Assembly (NCBI GenBank): GCA_017304655.1
Contig: JAFKLY010000006.1
Coordinates: 124,001-188,000 of the forward strand
Direction of reading: 5' to 3'
DNA length: 64,000 bases
Source of the DNA: Sphingomonas sp.
Lineage (GTDB): Bacteria > Pseudomonadota > Alphaproteobacteria > Sphingomonadales > Sphingomonadaceae
Below, piece by piece: positions 44,701 through 53,566 of the stretch. Below the pieces are notes generated by a model that made no database searches, was not told the DNA's origin, and was given only the letters and a program-made list of their open reading frames with translations. The first letter of the stretch is position 1. Each line of letters starts with the position of its first letter. Made by a program: the position numbers and the translations under genes.

Positions 44701-44859
44701 TCATTCCTGCGGCGTGGCGGCCACCTTGGGCTCAAGCCGCTCGATATCCTTCTTGACGCCGGCGTTGCGATCCAGCGTGAGCGCGCGACGGAACGCGGCC
44801 AGCGCTTCGGCCTGCTGGTCGATCCCCCGCGCGGGCTGCTCTGGCTGTGCAGCAATCAT
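44701..44859 (-). pseudogene. fragment of a TPR-type protein gene
   Basis: Minus-strand frame gives MIAAQPEQPARGIDQQ then AEALAAFRRALTLDRNAG, VKKDIERLEPKVAATPQE and stop. This is a typical tetratricopeptide-repeat C-terminus with no N-terminal part. The upstream side is cut at the start of the second integrase-end repeat. Left by the recombination that brought the cargo. Confidence 0.5.
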
Positions 44860-44880
44860 CTTGGTGTCATGGGCGTTACG

Positions 44881-45038
44881 GTCGACGGAGCCTCGGCTCA
44901 GGTCCTCAAACTAAGCGGCGCAGCGCGCTAACAGGTAGAAAATGCGTGTACGGCCTGTACGGTTGTACAGGCGCGGAAATCCCCGATGTTTGACAGTACA
45001 TTTTGCCGTACAATTGCCACCGCCAAGCTGTTCACTGT
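44881..45038 (+). repeat. 158-bp direct repeat, copy B (truncated integrase end + array)
   Basis: Counterpart of 37104-37261. It encodes the last 17 residues of an integrase (VDGASAQVLKLSGAAR) with no integrase body upstream: it adjoins a TPR gene fragment instead. Then follows the same TGTACGG/CCGTACA array (TGTACGG at 44947, TGTACGG at 44956). This marks the join between cargo and satellite backbone. Confidence 0.92.
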
Positions 45039-45063
45039 TTGGCGGTGGCGCGGCTCGGGACGT

Positions 45064-45099
45064 GTCAGGCCGGCCCTGCATGGGTCCGGCCGGCCTGAC
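45064..45099 (-). terminator. perfect 12-bp hairpin after 45115-45780 gene
   Basis: GTCAGGCCGGCC (45064-45075) and GGCCGGCCTGAC (45088-45099) are perfectly complementary with a 12-base loop. It lies 15 bases past the stop of the minus-strand gene, so it may terminate that transcript; no T-tract follows. Confidence 0.5.
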
Positions 45100-45114
45100 C
45101 TGGTGCACCGATCC

Positions 45115-45780
45115 TCAGATCGGCAAAAGCCGCTGGTAGTCATCGACAATGGTCAGCCGTATCTCATCCTCATGCGGGACAATCTCTCCGGCCGGACCTT
45201 CGCCGGCGCGAATCGTCTCGCTCAGTTTCCAGTGCAGGGCTGGCAGATCCGGGGCGGGCGTCATCAGCAGAGCGTCTCTCGCGGCATCGGCCGATGCTTC
45301 GAGCCGATAAAGCTCCCGGTCGATCGCGTCCAAGTTGAGTCTCTCCCTCAGCGCCTTTTCTGCCTGTTGGGCTGCGTGCCATTCCCGCTCTTTTCTTGCG
45401 ACCGTCGCGCCCACCAGCTCGTCATTGCGCAGCCGGGCGAAATCGGCCGGCTGGAGGATATAGGTCTGCGAACCGGCTCCCCATTTGACCTCGAGCGTCA
45501 TGTCGACGCTGGGCCGCTGTGCCCAATATTCGTGCTGGGCCGGATTCGACACTTCCGCACAGAACCTGGCGTAGGCGGCCTCAGCCTCTTGCAGTGCTGA
45601 CCATGCCCGCAGCCATGCGGAAGAGCGGGTGTCGGGCTTGATCGAGCAAAGCATGTTCATCGGTAGGGCTCCTGTGCTTTCGTCGCAGGGATTTGCGAAC
45701 GAAGCGGCAGGGATGCCCATGGCCGGGAGGATGGCAAGCGCCCGGGTGACGGCGCGGCGGGACATGGTTAGAGAGGTCAT
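45115..45780 (-). CDS. unknown exported protein of satellite backbone
   Basis: 221 residues. N-terminal SRRAVTRALAILPAMGIPAASFANP is a twin-arginine-like or Sec signal peptide. The mature part is helical with a likely coiled coil (RKEREWHAAQQAEKALRERLNLDAIDRELYRLE split by LNLD) and a conserved MTLEVKWGAGSQTYILQPADFARLRNDELV. Not recognised. It is the only minus-strand gene of the backbone, and points towards the direct repeat. Confidence 0.6.
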   Translation of the reverse strand: MTSLTMSRRAVTRALAILPAMGIPAASFANPCDESTGALPMNMLCSIKPDTRSSAWLRAWSALQEAEAAYARFCAEVSNPAQHEYWAQRPSVDMTLEVKWGAGSQTYILQPADFARLRNDELVGATVARKEREWHAAQQAEKALRERLNLDAIDRELYRLEASADAARDALLMTPAPDLPALHWKLSETIRAGEGPAGEIVPHEDEIRLTIVDDYQRLLPI

Positions 45781-45875
45781 AGCTTTCGATCCCTTCGAGA
45801 GAGGGGTTGAAGGTCAGAGCCCGTGCAAGCTGGTACCTTGCGCGGGCTCGCCTTTTCTGGCACCATCTATTTGTC

Positions 45876-46067
45876 ATGTCAAACGATGGATCAAAGCGGC
45901 GCGCTGGGCGCCCGGCCGTGAATTCGACGGCAATCAATCTGCGGCTGCCGCCGCCATTGCTCGCCGCGCTTGATCAGTGGATCGCGGAGCGTGGCGAGGG
46001 GCAGAACCGCCCGGAAGCGATACGCCAAATACTCGATAACGCGCTGGGGGGTGCCCAGGGCAGGTGA
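45876..46067 (+). CDS. ribbon-helix-helix regulator
   Basis: 63 residues from the ATG at 45876. Basic start (GSKRRAGRPAVNSTA) then an RHH fold: AINLRLPPPLLAALDQWIAERGEGQNRPEAIRQILDNAL, with the antiparallel strand and two helices in place. A small DNA-binding repressor or CopG-like protein. Eleven bases before the next gene; probably the same transcript. Confidence 0.75.
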   Translation: MSNDGSKRRAGRPAVNSTAINLRLPPPLLAALDQWIAERGEGQNRPEAIRQILDNALGGAQGR

Positions 46068-46077
46068 GGAGTTCGGG

Positions 46078-46623
46078 ATGGTTAAGATTACAGGGCCTTC
46101 CTGGCCGGGGCAGGTCACGGTTAGTGTCACTGATTCCAGTCCTGAGGATACTTGCCGGGTAAAGGTTCAGCAGAAGTCAGATGCTCAGCGCGTTTCGATC
46201 ATTGAGCCGAAACCGCAGGCAGAGCCTAACGAACAGCCACCGAAGAAGCGCGCAACGGCGGACAAAACGCGCAGCAGAGCGACGATTAGAATAATTCGCG
46301 AGGACGGCACTTTTTTTCAGATCAAACGTCGCTCGGCTCCAATATCTGCCATTGCGGTAGCTGAGACTGGCGCCGCCGAACAGGAGCGACTCGAGCCGGC
46401 CCCGAAAAAAGCGCGCCGTCCCGACGGCAAGGGAAAGGGGGGGCGAAATGAATATGATGATACAGCCGCTTTGGAGAAAATGGCAGATCTCGTGGATGAG
46501 GGAATGACAGTACATGCTGCGGCTAAGCAGTGTGCGTCTGCTGTGCCAAATAGGGGGGAACAAGGCGTATCCACCATCCGTCGCTTGAGCGAAAAGTTCA
46601 GGAAAATGGCGCAAGGCGATTAG
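46078..46623 (+). CDS. unknown basic protein, 3' end at IS insertion
   Basis: 181 residues from the ATG at 46078 (GAGGAG upstream). Mostly disordered and basic: KPQAEPNEQPPKKRATADKTRSR, PAPKKARRPDGKGKGGRNEY, then a helical C-terminus (DDTAALEKMADLVDEGMTVHAAAKQCA; STIRRLSEKFRKMAQGD) with a helix-turn-helix feel. Its stop codon lies exactly where the IS5-type sequence begins, so the native C-terminus may have been longer. Confidence 0.55.
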   Translation: MVKITGPSWPGQVTVSVTDSSPEDTCRVKVQQKSDAQRVSIIEPKPQAEPNEQPPKKRATADKTRSRATIRIIREDGTFFQIKRRSAPISAIAVAETGAAEQERLEPAPKKARRPDGKGKGGRNEYDDTAALEKMADLVDEGMTVHAAAKQCASAVPNRGEQGVSTIRRLSEKFRKMAQGD

Positions 46624-47400
46624 GCCGTAGACTCATAAACGCGGAGCCACAGGCGCATTGAGGCGAGTTGAACCATGGCAAGGAAGTTCTCGGCGAGCTT
46701 GTCATAGCGCGTTGCGACGCGGCGGAAGTGCTTGAGTTTGAAGAAGAAGCGCTCGATCAGGTTCCGCTCGCGATACAGCCAGGTGCTGAAGTACGGTTTC
46801 GACCGCCGGTTGGCTTTTGGCGGGATGTTAGCGAACGCTCCCTTCTCTTGGAGAGACGCCCGGATGCGGTCGGCGTCGTATGCCTTGTCCGCTAGCACGA
46901 TTGTTCCGGCTCTGACGTGATCGAGTAGGTCGTCAGCGGCTTGCCCGTCATGACTTTGCCCGGCGGTTAGGCTCAGTCGGATCGGGAGGCCTTGCCCGTC
47001 GACGACCGCGTGGATTTTGGTCGTGAGTCCGCCTCGAGAGCGACCGAGACAATGATCTCGATCCCCCTTTTTGCCGTCGCAGCCTGTTGGTGCGCCCGGA
47101 TGGAAGTGCTGTCGATCATCTGGATGTCGCCATCATGCGCGGCGGTGATGGCGTCCATCATCCGATCCCACACGCCTGCTTCCCGCCAGCGCACGAAGCG
47201 GTTGTAGCAGGTGGTGCGCGGGCCATAGCGTTCCGGCAAGTCGCGCCAAGGTGCGCCGGATCGCAATACCCAGAAGATGCCGTTCAATACGCGGCGATCA
47301 TCAACACGAGGCACGCCGCGCGACTTGTTGGGCAACAGCGGTTCGATCACACGCCACTCGAAGTCTGTCAGGTCATATCGGCTCATGCCGATGCTGAATC
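46617..47400 (-). mobile_element. IS5-family insertion sequence (IS427-like group)
   Basis: The transposase fills it almost fully. Left end is near GGCGATTAGGCCGTAGACTC, right end near TGCTGAATCAGATTTCTG. I could not prove terminal inverted repeats or a target duplication by eye, so ends are uncertain by about 15 bases. It sits between the unknown basic protein gene and the next satellite gene. Confidence 0.65.
46620..47386 (-). CDS. IS5-family transposase with -1 frameshift
   Basis: Two overlapping frames. The first encodes a DDE domain beginning MSRYDLTDFEWRVIEPLLPN with catalytic Asp in QMIDSTSIRAHQQ. The second has VLADKAYDADRIR (Asp) and RERNLIERFFFKLKHFRR (Glu). They join by a -1 shift on AAAAAGGGGG (47063-47072), giving AKKGDRDHC instead of AKRGIEI. 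The fused length is about 255 residues, as in the IS427 group. Probably active. Confidence 0.85.
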
Positions 47401-47480
47401 AGATTTCTGTACAACATGAAAGACGAAGGTGCGCCTTCGACCCAATTGCAGAAGTTCAAGACTGCGGTAGTCTCGAGACG

Positions 47481-47870
47481 ATGCTGAGCAAACTCCTGCG
47501 TGACCTGCCCTATCTGGTCCATACCAATCGAGAGCTGGGCCTTATGTTGGCAGGGAAAAAGCCGTTGGCCTACTTTGTCGACGGCAAGGACCGTTTCCCG
47601 CAGGTTGTTTGCCGATACCTGCGCCTGTTTGACAGCCATGTCGAAGCCGGACGTATAGTTCGATGCGATCATTTTTCAGACGCCGCTTGGGGGACCTGTC
47701 ATCATATTTTTTATGCCCTTCCGAGTGAGGAATGGCGCATTCAAGCGATGCTCGATCTCGTCCTGAGCGACGATCCATGGTCTTTCGAACAGGAACGACG
47801 GCAAGGTGAACTACTCGGGTATGCCCATTGGATGAACGATTATTGGTTGGAGCAGATTTATCGGCGCTAA
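47481..47870 (+). CDS. unknown small protein of satellite backbone
   Basis: 129 residues starting MLSKLLRDLPYLVHTNREL. Contains KPLAYFVDGKDRFPQVVCRYLRLFDSHVEAGRIV and HHIFYALPSEEWRIQAMLDLVLS, suggesting a compact alpha/beta protein; the C-terminus is rich in aromatic residues (YAHWMNDYWLEQIYRR). I do not recognise it. It follows the IS right end by about 80 bases, so the IS may have displaced its promoter. Confidence 0.6.
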   Translation: MLSKLLRDLPYLVHTNRELGLMLAGKKPLAYFVDGKDRFPQVVCRYLRLFDSHVEAGRIVRCDHFSDAAWGTCHHIFYALPSEEWRIQAMLDLVLSDDPWSFEQERRQGELLGYAHWMNDYWLEQIYRR

Positions 47871-48032
47871 GCGGCTGCCCCCAACAATCACGGTCATTCG
47901 TTTTATGGGTTCACGGCCTAGAGAAAATTGCTTCGGCGGATTATCTCCTATTTTCTCCAAGGACGCGGCCACCGTCGCTGTGAGACCTAATGAGTACGGG
48001 CACACCGGCTCGGACAAATTAGGACAGCGGCC

Positions 48033-48353
48033 ATGCTAACCATTACTGCAGAAGAGAACCCCGATGATGCGCGCCGCTTTGGACCGCGCGCGAAGTCTTT
48101 TGACCCCTCTGGAGATGATGAGTTTCGTCGACTTCAGGAACGTGCCGAGACGCGCATCCGGAAGCATCAGCAAGATCAAGCCGAGCTGGCCGCGCTCCTG
48201 GCGCCGCAGCGGGCGTTGCAGGCGGCGCTCGATCAGGCCGAGCGCGATGCAGAACAGGCCCTGAAGGAGAAGAAGGCGGAGCTGACTGCCGCCTTCCATG
48301 CCGACCAGGCGAGGAGCCGCGCCGCGCGGCTGAATGCCAGGGGGGAGGGCTGA
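48033..48353 (+). CDS. coiled-coil small protein
   Basis: 106 residues. N-terminal loop (ENPDDARRFGPRAKSFDPSGDDEF) followed by a continuous charged helix to the end (RRLQERAETRIRKHQQDQAEL... EKKAELTAAFHADQARSRAARL), a likely coiled coil. It ends three bases before the excisionase-like gene. Similar small proteins are common in satellites; function unknown. Confidence 0.6.
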   Translation: MLTITAEENPDDARRFGPRAKSFDPSGDDEFRRLQERAETRIRKHQQDQAELAALLAPQRALQAALDQAERDAEQALKEKKAELTAAFHADQARSRAARLNARGEG

Positions 48354-48356
48354 GCC

Positions 48357-48533
48357 ATGGAAATCCCCACCATTCTTCTGACCGTTTCCGAGGCAGCCCA
48401 GCATCTGAGGCTTTCCCGGTCGAGCTTCTACAATTTGATCAAGGCCGGAGAGGTGGAAACAGTCCTCATCGGCGGTCGACGTCTCGTGAAGACGGCTTCC
48501 GTGCGCCGCCTTGCCCAGATTGAGGAGGAATAG
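48357..48533 (+). CDS. excisionase-like helix-turn-helix protein
   Basis: 58 residues with GGGGGAGGG upstream. MEIPTILLTVSEAAQHLRLS then RSSFYNLIKAGEVETVLIGG RRLVKTASVRRLAQIEEE: a classic excisionase/MerR-type winged helix. It is followed two bases later by the tape-measure gene. Probably the recombination directionality factor of the tRNA-Tyr island, or its transcription switch. Confidence 0.8.
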   Translation: MEIPTILLTVSEAAQHLRLSRSSFYNLIKAGEVETVLIGGRRLVKTASVRRLAQIEEE

Positions 48534-48535
48534 TC

Positions 48536-51169
48536 ATGGCGATCGAACGTGCCATCAATTTCCCCTTCCGCATTCGGGGCCTCGACGAAGTGCGCAATGC
48601 GTTTCGCACCGTGGGACAGGAGGGCAGCAAGAGCTTCTCCGAAATCGAAAAGGGTGCGAACGGCGCCGCGCGCGAAGTCTCCAGCTACACGAAGGCGCTG
48701 CGCAATGCGGTGACATCGGCCAAGCTGGACTTCGACAATAATCCGCTGGCCAACAAGGGATCGGCCGAAGATGTCAGCAAGCGCAGGCTCGCGGCGATCC
48801 AGACCAGGGTCGAGGCCGCCAAGCAGCTCATGGCGAAGGGCTATGCCGATCCTTATGCAGATGTGGCGAGCGGATCGCAGGAAGCGGAAGCCGCCGCGGC
48901 CCGGCTCGCAGGCTCGCTGCGGCTTGTCGGGGCGGCCGGGGCCGTGGCGGGGACCGGGCTTGCTGCCGCCGCGACATTCAGCATCACGTCCGCGCGCGCC
49001 TTCGCCGATCATGAGAAGATACTGGCGCAGTTCGATGCGACGCTCGCATCGACCGGCAATGCGTCGGAGGCGAATGCCCGCCAGATCGCGGCGGCGGCCG
49101 AACAGGTGCAGCGTGCGACCCTGCAAAGCGAGCAATCGAGCCTGCAGGGCGCCGCCGCGCTCGCCAGGGTGCCATTCATTACCAAGGACGTGCTGACGCA
49201 GGCACTGGATGCCTCGGCGCGCTTTGCCGATGCGATGCACCAGGACGTTGGGCAAACCGTCGAGCAGACCCGCGTGATTATGACGGCGCTGGCGGAAGAC
49301 GACATGAAGGGGCTGGTCAATGCCCTCAGGGAAACCGACCCGGCACTGGCGAATCTGGTGATCGGCCTTGCGAACGCGGGGAAGGCGGCGCAGGCGCAAC
49401 AGGCCTATATCGATTGGTTGCGCCGCGCTGCCGGCGATGGCCCGGATGGGCTCAGCAAGGCTGTCGACGGCGCTTCGAAATCGTGGGAACGCTTCACGGT
49501 CCTGCTTGGCAAGACCAGCGCCGGGCCGGTGGGTGGCGTGCTCGATTTTATCTCGACGAAGCTTGAGCAGCTCAACGCGCGGATCGAGGAAACCGGCGGC
49601 CTCTGGTCGGCGCTGGGCAGCATCTTTGCGGGCCGTCCGCTCTGGATGGGATCCGTAGAGAAGCCGAAAGAGGGTAAGACCATCCTGCAAAAGCCAGCGA
49701 CGCTGGCGATGAAATTGATGGACGCGGCGCAGGCCGCTGCCGAGCGCGCGCAGTTCCAGTCCTATCAGCAACAATTCAACGCGCCGGCAGGCGGGCGAGC
49801 GCGGGGCGGCGGTGGCGGCGGACGCGCCGGCAAATCGGACGCCGAGCGCGAGGCTGAAAAGCAGGCGCGCGATGCCGAGCGGGCACGCGAGGCCGCGGAC
49901 CGGCTGCGCGAATCGAACGACGATGCCGTCGAGAGTTACCAGCGCCGCGCCCGCGAGGCGCAGGACATGCTCGGCAAGGAAGGTGACGCGCTGGCGGCGG
50001 TCGAGCGCCAGCATGCCATGGATGCCGCCGCGCGCCAGATTTCCACGGAGCTGATCGACAAGGAAGTCGAGGCGCGCAGGCTCGCCGCAAAGGGTGTGTT
50101 CGACGAAGCGGCGGCCCGCGCCGATGCGACCCGGATCTTTGACGCGCAGGTACAGTCCGCACGGGACGCGGCGGCAGCGCTGTATGATGCCGATCAGGCG
50201 CAGGCGCAGTTTACCGAGCGCCAGCGCCTGGCCGCGCAGATCTACGAAGAGACGCGCACGCCGCTCGAACGACTGGTCGACGAGATCCGCGACGCGGAGG
50301 ATGCGCTGGCCGGCGGTACCATCTCGGGCGACACGTTCAACCGGCGGATGGACCAGATTGCCGAGGACATGGCCACGCTGGGCGAGCGCGGCAAGGAAGC
50401 CTGGCAGGGCATCGGCCGGGAGGCGAGCCGCACGCTGCACGACATCATCCTGCGCGGCGGCAGCGCGGCCGATATCCTGCAGCGGCTGATCGAGCCCTTT
50501 TCCGCGCGGCTTTGGGAACAGGCGATCGACCGTCCGCTGGGTGACGCGATCGACGGGCTGTTCGGCGTCAATCGCGACCGCAATGTTGCGGCGGCGCGGG
50601 CGCAGCTGCCATCAGGGGGCATCGATTATTCGGCGCTGGACGGGCTGGGCAGTTCAGCCGAGCGCGTCACCGGCGTCTTTGAGCAGCTGGCCCCGCAGCT
50701 CGGTGACTTCAATTCCGGCCTGGCCGGGGCGCTGGCGCTGTTCACGTCCGGAGGCGCTGTGCCTGCCGGTGGCGGTTTAGTCGGCTCGCTGTTGAACATC
50801 GCCGGCAATGCGCTTGGCGACGGGCTCAAGCAGACAGTCGTGCCGACTGGCGCCGGGGGCTATGATTTCTCGACGATCCCCGGCTTTGCCGGTGGCGGCC
50901 TGCCCCCGGTGGGCGTGCCGTTCGATGTGGGCGAGAATGGGCGCGAGCGCATGATCCTCTATCCGGGCGGCGGCGGGCGCGTGCTGGACGGCGACCAGAC
51001 CCGGCGTATCTACAGCAGCCAGCAAGCGGCGCCGATGGTCAATAATCAGTACATCAATATTCCGGCGCGGGCCGATCCGCGCCGCACCGCCGCCGGCATC
51101 GCCCGCGCGACCGGGATGGCGCTGGGCCGGGCGGCCCGCAAGGGACTGGCGAACGGGCCGGATTTCTGA
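48536..51169 (+). CDS. phage tail tape-measure protein, isolated in a satellite
   Basis: 877 residues. N-terminal INFPFRIRGLDEVRNAFRTVG, a hydrophobic segment at about 120-145 (GSLRLVGAAGAVAGTGLAAAATF), then long helices and coiled coil with a Gly-rich hinge (GGRARGGGGGGRAG). The C-terminal part looks like lambda-type tape-measure endings: ILRGGSAADILQRLIEPFSARLWEQAI and FAGGGLPPVGVPFDVGENGRERMILYPGG. It directly follows the excisionase gene and precedes a DUF927 gene; no tail, head or terminase genes are near. Confidence 0.85.
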   Translation: MAIERAINFPFRIRGLDEVRNAFRTVGQEGSKSFSEIEKGANGAAREVSSYTKALRNAVTSAKLDFDNNPLANKGSAEDVSKRRLAAIQTRVEAAKQLMAKGYADPYADVASGSQEAEAAAARLAGSLRLVGAAGAVAGTGLAAAATFSITSARAFADHEKILAQFDATLASTGNASEANARQIAAAAEQVQRATLQSEQSSLQGAAALARVPFITKDVLTQALDASARFADAMHQDVGQTVEQTRVIMTALAEDDMKGLVNALRETDPALANLVIGLANAGKAAQAQQAYIDWLRRAAGDGPDGLSKAVDGASKSWERFTVLLGKTSAGPVGGVLDFISTKLEQLNARIEETGGLWSALGSIFAGRPLWMGSVEKPKEGKTILQKPATLAMKLMDAAQAAAERAQFQSYQQQFNAPAGGRARGGGGGGRAGKSDAEREAEKQARDAERAREAADRLRESNDDAVESYQRRAREAQDMLGKEGDALAAVERQHAMDAAARQISTELIDKEVEARRLAAKGVFDEAAARADATRIFDAQVQSARDAAAALYDADQAQAQFTERQRLAAQIYEETRTPLERLVDEIRDAEDALAGGTISGDTFNRRMDQIAEDMATLGERGKEAWQGIGREASRTLHDIILRGGSAADILQRLIEPFSARLWEQAIDRPLGDAIDGLFGVNRDRNVAAARAQLPSGGIDYSALDGLGSSAERVTGVFEQLAPQLGDFNSGLAGALALFTSGGAVPAGGGLVGSLLNIAGNALGDGLKQTVVPTGAGGYDFSTIPGFAGGGLPPVGVPFDVGENGRERMILYPGGGGRVLDGDQTRRIYSSQQAAPMVNNQYINIPARADPRRTAAGIARATGMALGRAARKGLANGPDF

Positions 51170-51247
51170 GGCGACTGCTAATATTACCTGCCGGTAGGCG
51201 CTGAGGTCTACCGGCCATTTTCCCCTCAAATAGTTGGAGGTTTAACG

Positions 51248-51766
51248 ATGGGTATCATCGGACGGCGCCGTGCGCCCGCAAAAGATGAGAATGGCACCGG
51301 CCATCATTTCGATACACTTGAGGTTTCGCAGATCGCCAAATACGCGGTGGCACTCGGATTGGGCAGCTATTTCCCGACCAATTGTGTGGAAGCGGCCGAC
51401 ACTTTGCGCGCCTTTTTTCATCAGCATGGGCTCACGCTCAGCGAAGTGATCATGCGCGGGCTCGGCAGCTTAAGTTCCAACCCGGCAAAGAAGGGGGTCG
51501 CAAGCCTTGATCCCGTTCTGCCCTGTCCCGTTTGCTCGCCTTCATCGGTCGAGCTGGCCCACCAGCGCCTGGCCCGGAATCTGCTGGTTGAGCATCATGC
51601 TGCAGCGGCTGAGCGCCTGACGCCATGGGAGATGTTCACCAAGAAGGAAGTGGAATTTCTGGACTTCGCCGCAAAGGCTCAACGTCTCACCCCTCGGACT
51701 GTCGGCAGGCTCCATCGCCTGCGCCGGTCCGTAAACTGGCGGCGCGCTTCCGCAGGGCAATGCTGA
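51248..51766 (+). CDS. unknown protein before the DUF927 gene
   Basis: 172 residues, GGAGG upstream. N-terminal half: FDTLEVSQIAKYAVALGLGSYFPTN with a possible helix-turn-helix, then a CPVCSPSS Cys pair. C-terminal FTKKEVEFLDFAAKAQRLTPRTVGRLHRLRRSV resembles the C-terminal helices of Mg-chelatase/ComM-like proteins. Twelve bases before DUF927; likely functions with it. Confidence 0.55.
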   Translation: MGIIGRRRAPAKDENGTGHHFDTLEVSQIAKYAVALGLGSYFPTNCVEAADTLRAFFHQHGLTLSEVIMRGLGSLSSNPAKKGVASLDPVLPCPVCSPSSVELAHQRLARNLLVEHHAAAAERLTPWEMFTKKEVEFLDFAAKAQRLTPRTVGRLHRLRRSVNWRRASAGQC

Positions 51767-51775
51767 GGGCGCCAC

Positions 51776-53566
51776 ATGTCAGAGCAAGAGGAAACCGCCT
51801 CGGGCATCATTGAGATTCCAGTCTCAATGGTGAGCCTGCCGTTCGGCTTCGATCAACGAAAGGAGGGGCTCTATTTCCAGGCCGGTGATGACGATCCGCC
51901 TGTCCGCATAGCCGGGCCGTTCATGATCGAGGCGCAGACCCGTGACGAGCGGGGGTGTAATTGGGGATTGCTGCTTTCCTGGCAGGATGCAGACGGCCGG
52001 CAGCATCGCTGGGCGATGCCCAGGGGGTTGCTGGCCGGAGAGGGTACAGAGTTGCGCGCGCAGCTGCTTGATCGGGGATTGTTCGTGGCGAGCGGGCGCA
52101 CCGCGCGGGGGCATTTGCTCAATTTCCTCGCCAGCGTCACCACTGTTGACCGGGCATGGGCCACGGATCGGCTTGGCTGGGTTGGTGGCGCTTTCGCATT
52201 GCCTGACCGGACGATCGGGAGCGAGTACGGCGCGCGGGTTGTGTATCAAAGCGCCGAAGGTGGCGACCATCCCTATTTGTGCGCTGGTGCGCTTGCCGAT
52301 TGGCAAGGCGGGGTTGCCGCGCCGGCAGAAGGCAATTTCCGGCTGATGCTCGCAATTTCGGGCGCGTTCGTGGGGCCTTTGCTGGGGTTGCTCGACGAAG
52401 AGGGCGGCGGCGTTCACATGCGGGGACCAAGTTCGATCGGCAAGTCGACGGCCTTGATCGCGGCGGCGTCGGTATGGGGCAAGCCGGCGCGCTATCTCAA
52501 GCAGTGGCGCGCGACGGCGAACGGCCTCGAAGGGGTGGCCGTCGCCCATAGTGAAACCCTGCTTTGCCTCGATGAGCTGGGCCAGCTCGATCCACGCGAA
52601 GCGGGCTCAGCCGCCTATTTGCTGGCGAACGGGCAGGGCAAGAGCAGGGCGGGCCGCAGCGGTACCTTAAGGGCGCCGGCTGCGTGGCGGGCGTTCTTTC
52701 TATCGTCGGGGGAGATCGGCCTTGCGGCGCTGGCGCAGCGGGACACGCGATCGGCCGCGCGGCCTGGTGCGGGACAGGAGATCCGCATTCTTGATATCGA
52801 GGCCGACGCAGGCAAAGGGTTTGGCCTGTTCGATCATCTGGCCGGGCAAGCCAGCGCCGAGCGCCTGGCGCGCCATGTCAAGGAACAGGCGGGGCAGCAC
52901 CACGGCCATGCCGGGCCTGCTTTCGTCGAAGGGATGATTGCGCGGGGTCTTGAATCGGTCGCGGATGATCTGAGCGCCTGCCTGCGCATCTTCGTTGATG
53001 AATATCTGCCTGCGTCTGCAACAGGGCAAGTCGCGCGCGCGGCACGCCGTTTCGGCTTGATCGGGTGCGCTGGCGAGCTGGCTATAAGTTTGGGTGTCTT
53101 GCCTTGGCGGGCGGGGACGGCAGAGCAGGCGGCTCTGGTCCTCTTTCGTGAATGGTTGCTGGCTCGCGGTGGCGCCGGCCTTGCCGAAGATGTTGACGCG
53201 GTATCGCAGGTGCGCGCGTTTATGGAGGCTCATGGCTCAAGCCGCTTCGAGATAATCAGGCGGGGATCAGACTCGCAGGAACATCTGGGCGACGGGCGAT
53301 CGATCATCAACCGCGTCGGCTTCTATCGGATCGATGAAGAGAGCGGCATGCGTGAATATTACATCATGAAGGAGGGCTGGAAGGATGTTTGCGCCGGGCT
53401 CGATCCTCGACGGACGGCGCGGCTTCTCGCTGAGAAGGGCTATCTCGTGAGGGACAGCAAGGGGAATTCCACTGTGCCGAAGTGGTTGCCTGGCCTTGGG
53501 CAGCAACGCGTTTATGTCGTCGCGCCGCTGTTGCTGGCCGGTGGCGAACCAATCGACGGCGAGTGA
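51776..53566 (+). CDS. DUF927 domain ATPase (satellite primase/helicase-like)
   Basis: 596 residues. DUF927 core about 120-380 with Walker A RGPSSIGKST (about 222-231), Walker B ETLLCLDELGQ and LANGQGKSRAGRSG. Family members are superfamily III-like helicase ATPases encoded by integrated elements and phages, and are thought to help replicate them. The primase domain found in some is absent. Last gene of the backbone, followed by the third TGTACGG array. Confidence 0.85.
   Translation: MSEQEETASGIIEIPVSMVSLPFGFDQRKEGLYFQAGDDDPPVRIAGPFMIEAQTRDERGCNWGLLLSWQDADGRQHRWAMPRGLLAGEGTELRAQLLDRGLFVASGRTARGHLLNFLASVTTVDRAWATDRLGWVGGAFALPDRTIGSEYGARVVYQSAEGGDHPYLCAGALADWQGGVAAPAEGNFRLMLAISGAFVGPLLGLLDEEGGGVHMRGPSSIGKSTALIAAASVWGKPARYLKQWRATANGLEGVAVAHSETLLCLDELGQLDPREAGSAAYLLANGQGKSRAGRSGTLRAPAAWRAFFLSSGEIGLAALAQRDTRSAARPGAGQEIRILDIEADAGKGFGLFDHLAGQASAERLARHVKEQAGQHHGHAGPAFVEGMIARGLESVADDLSACLRIFVDEYLPASATGQVARAARRFGLIGCAGELAISLGVLPWRAGTAEQAALVLFREWLLARGGAGLAEDVDAVSQVRAFMEAHGSSRFEIIRRGSDSQEHLGDGRSIINRVGFYRIDEESGMREYYIMKEGWKDVCAGLDPRRTARLLAEKGYLVRDSKGNSTVPKWLPGLGQQRVYVVAPLLLAGGEPIDGE

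Noticed and set aside
44614..44931. A separate 105-residue gene ending in the integrase tail
   Set aside because: Only the last 17 codons are integrase-like; the rest is the antisense of the TPR fragment.
48428..50440. 670-codon minus-strand ORF opposite the tape-measure gene
   Set aside because: Shadow; its product has no recognisable domain and no ribosome-binding site.
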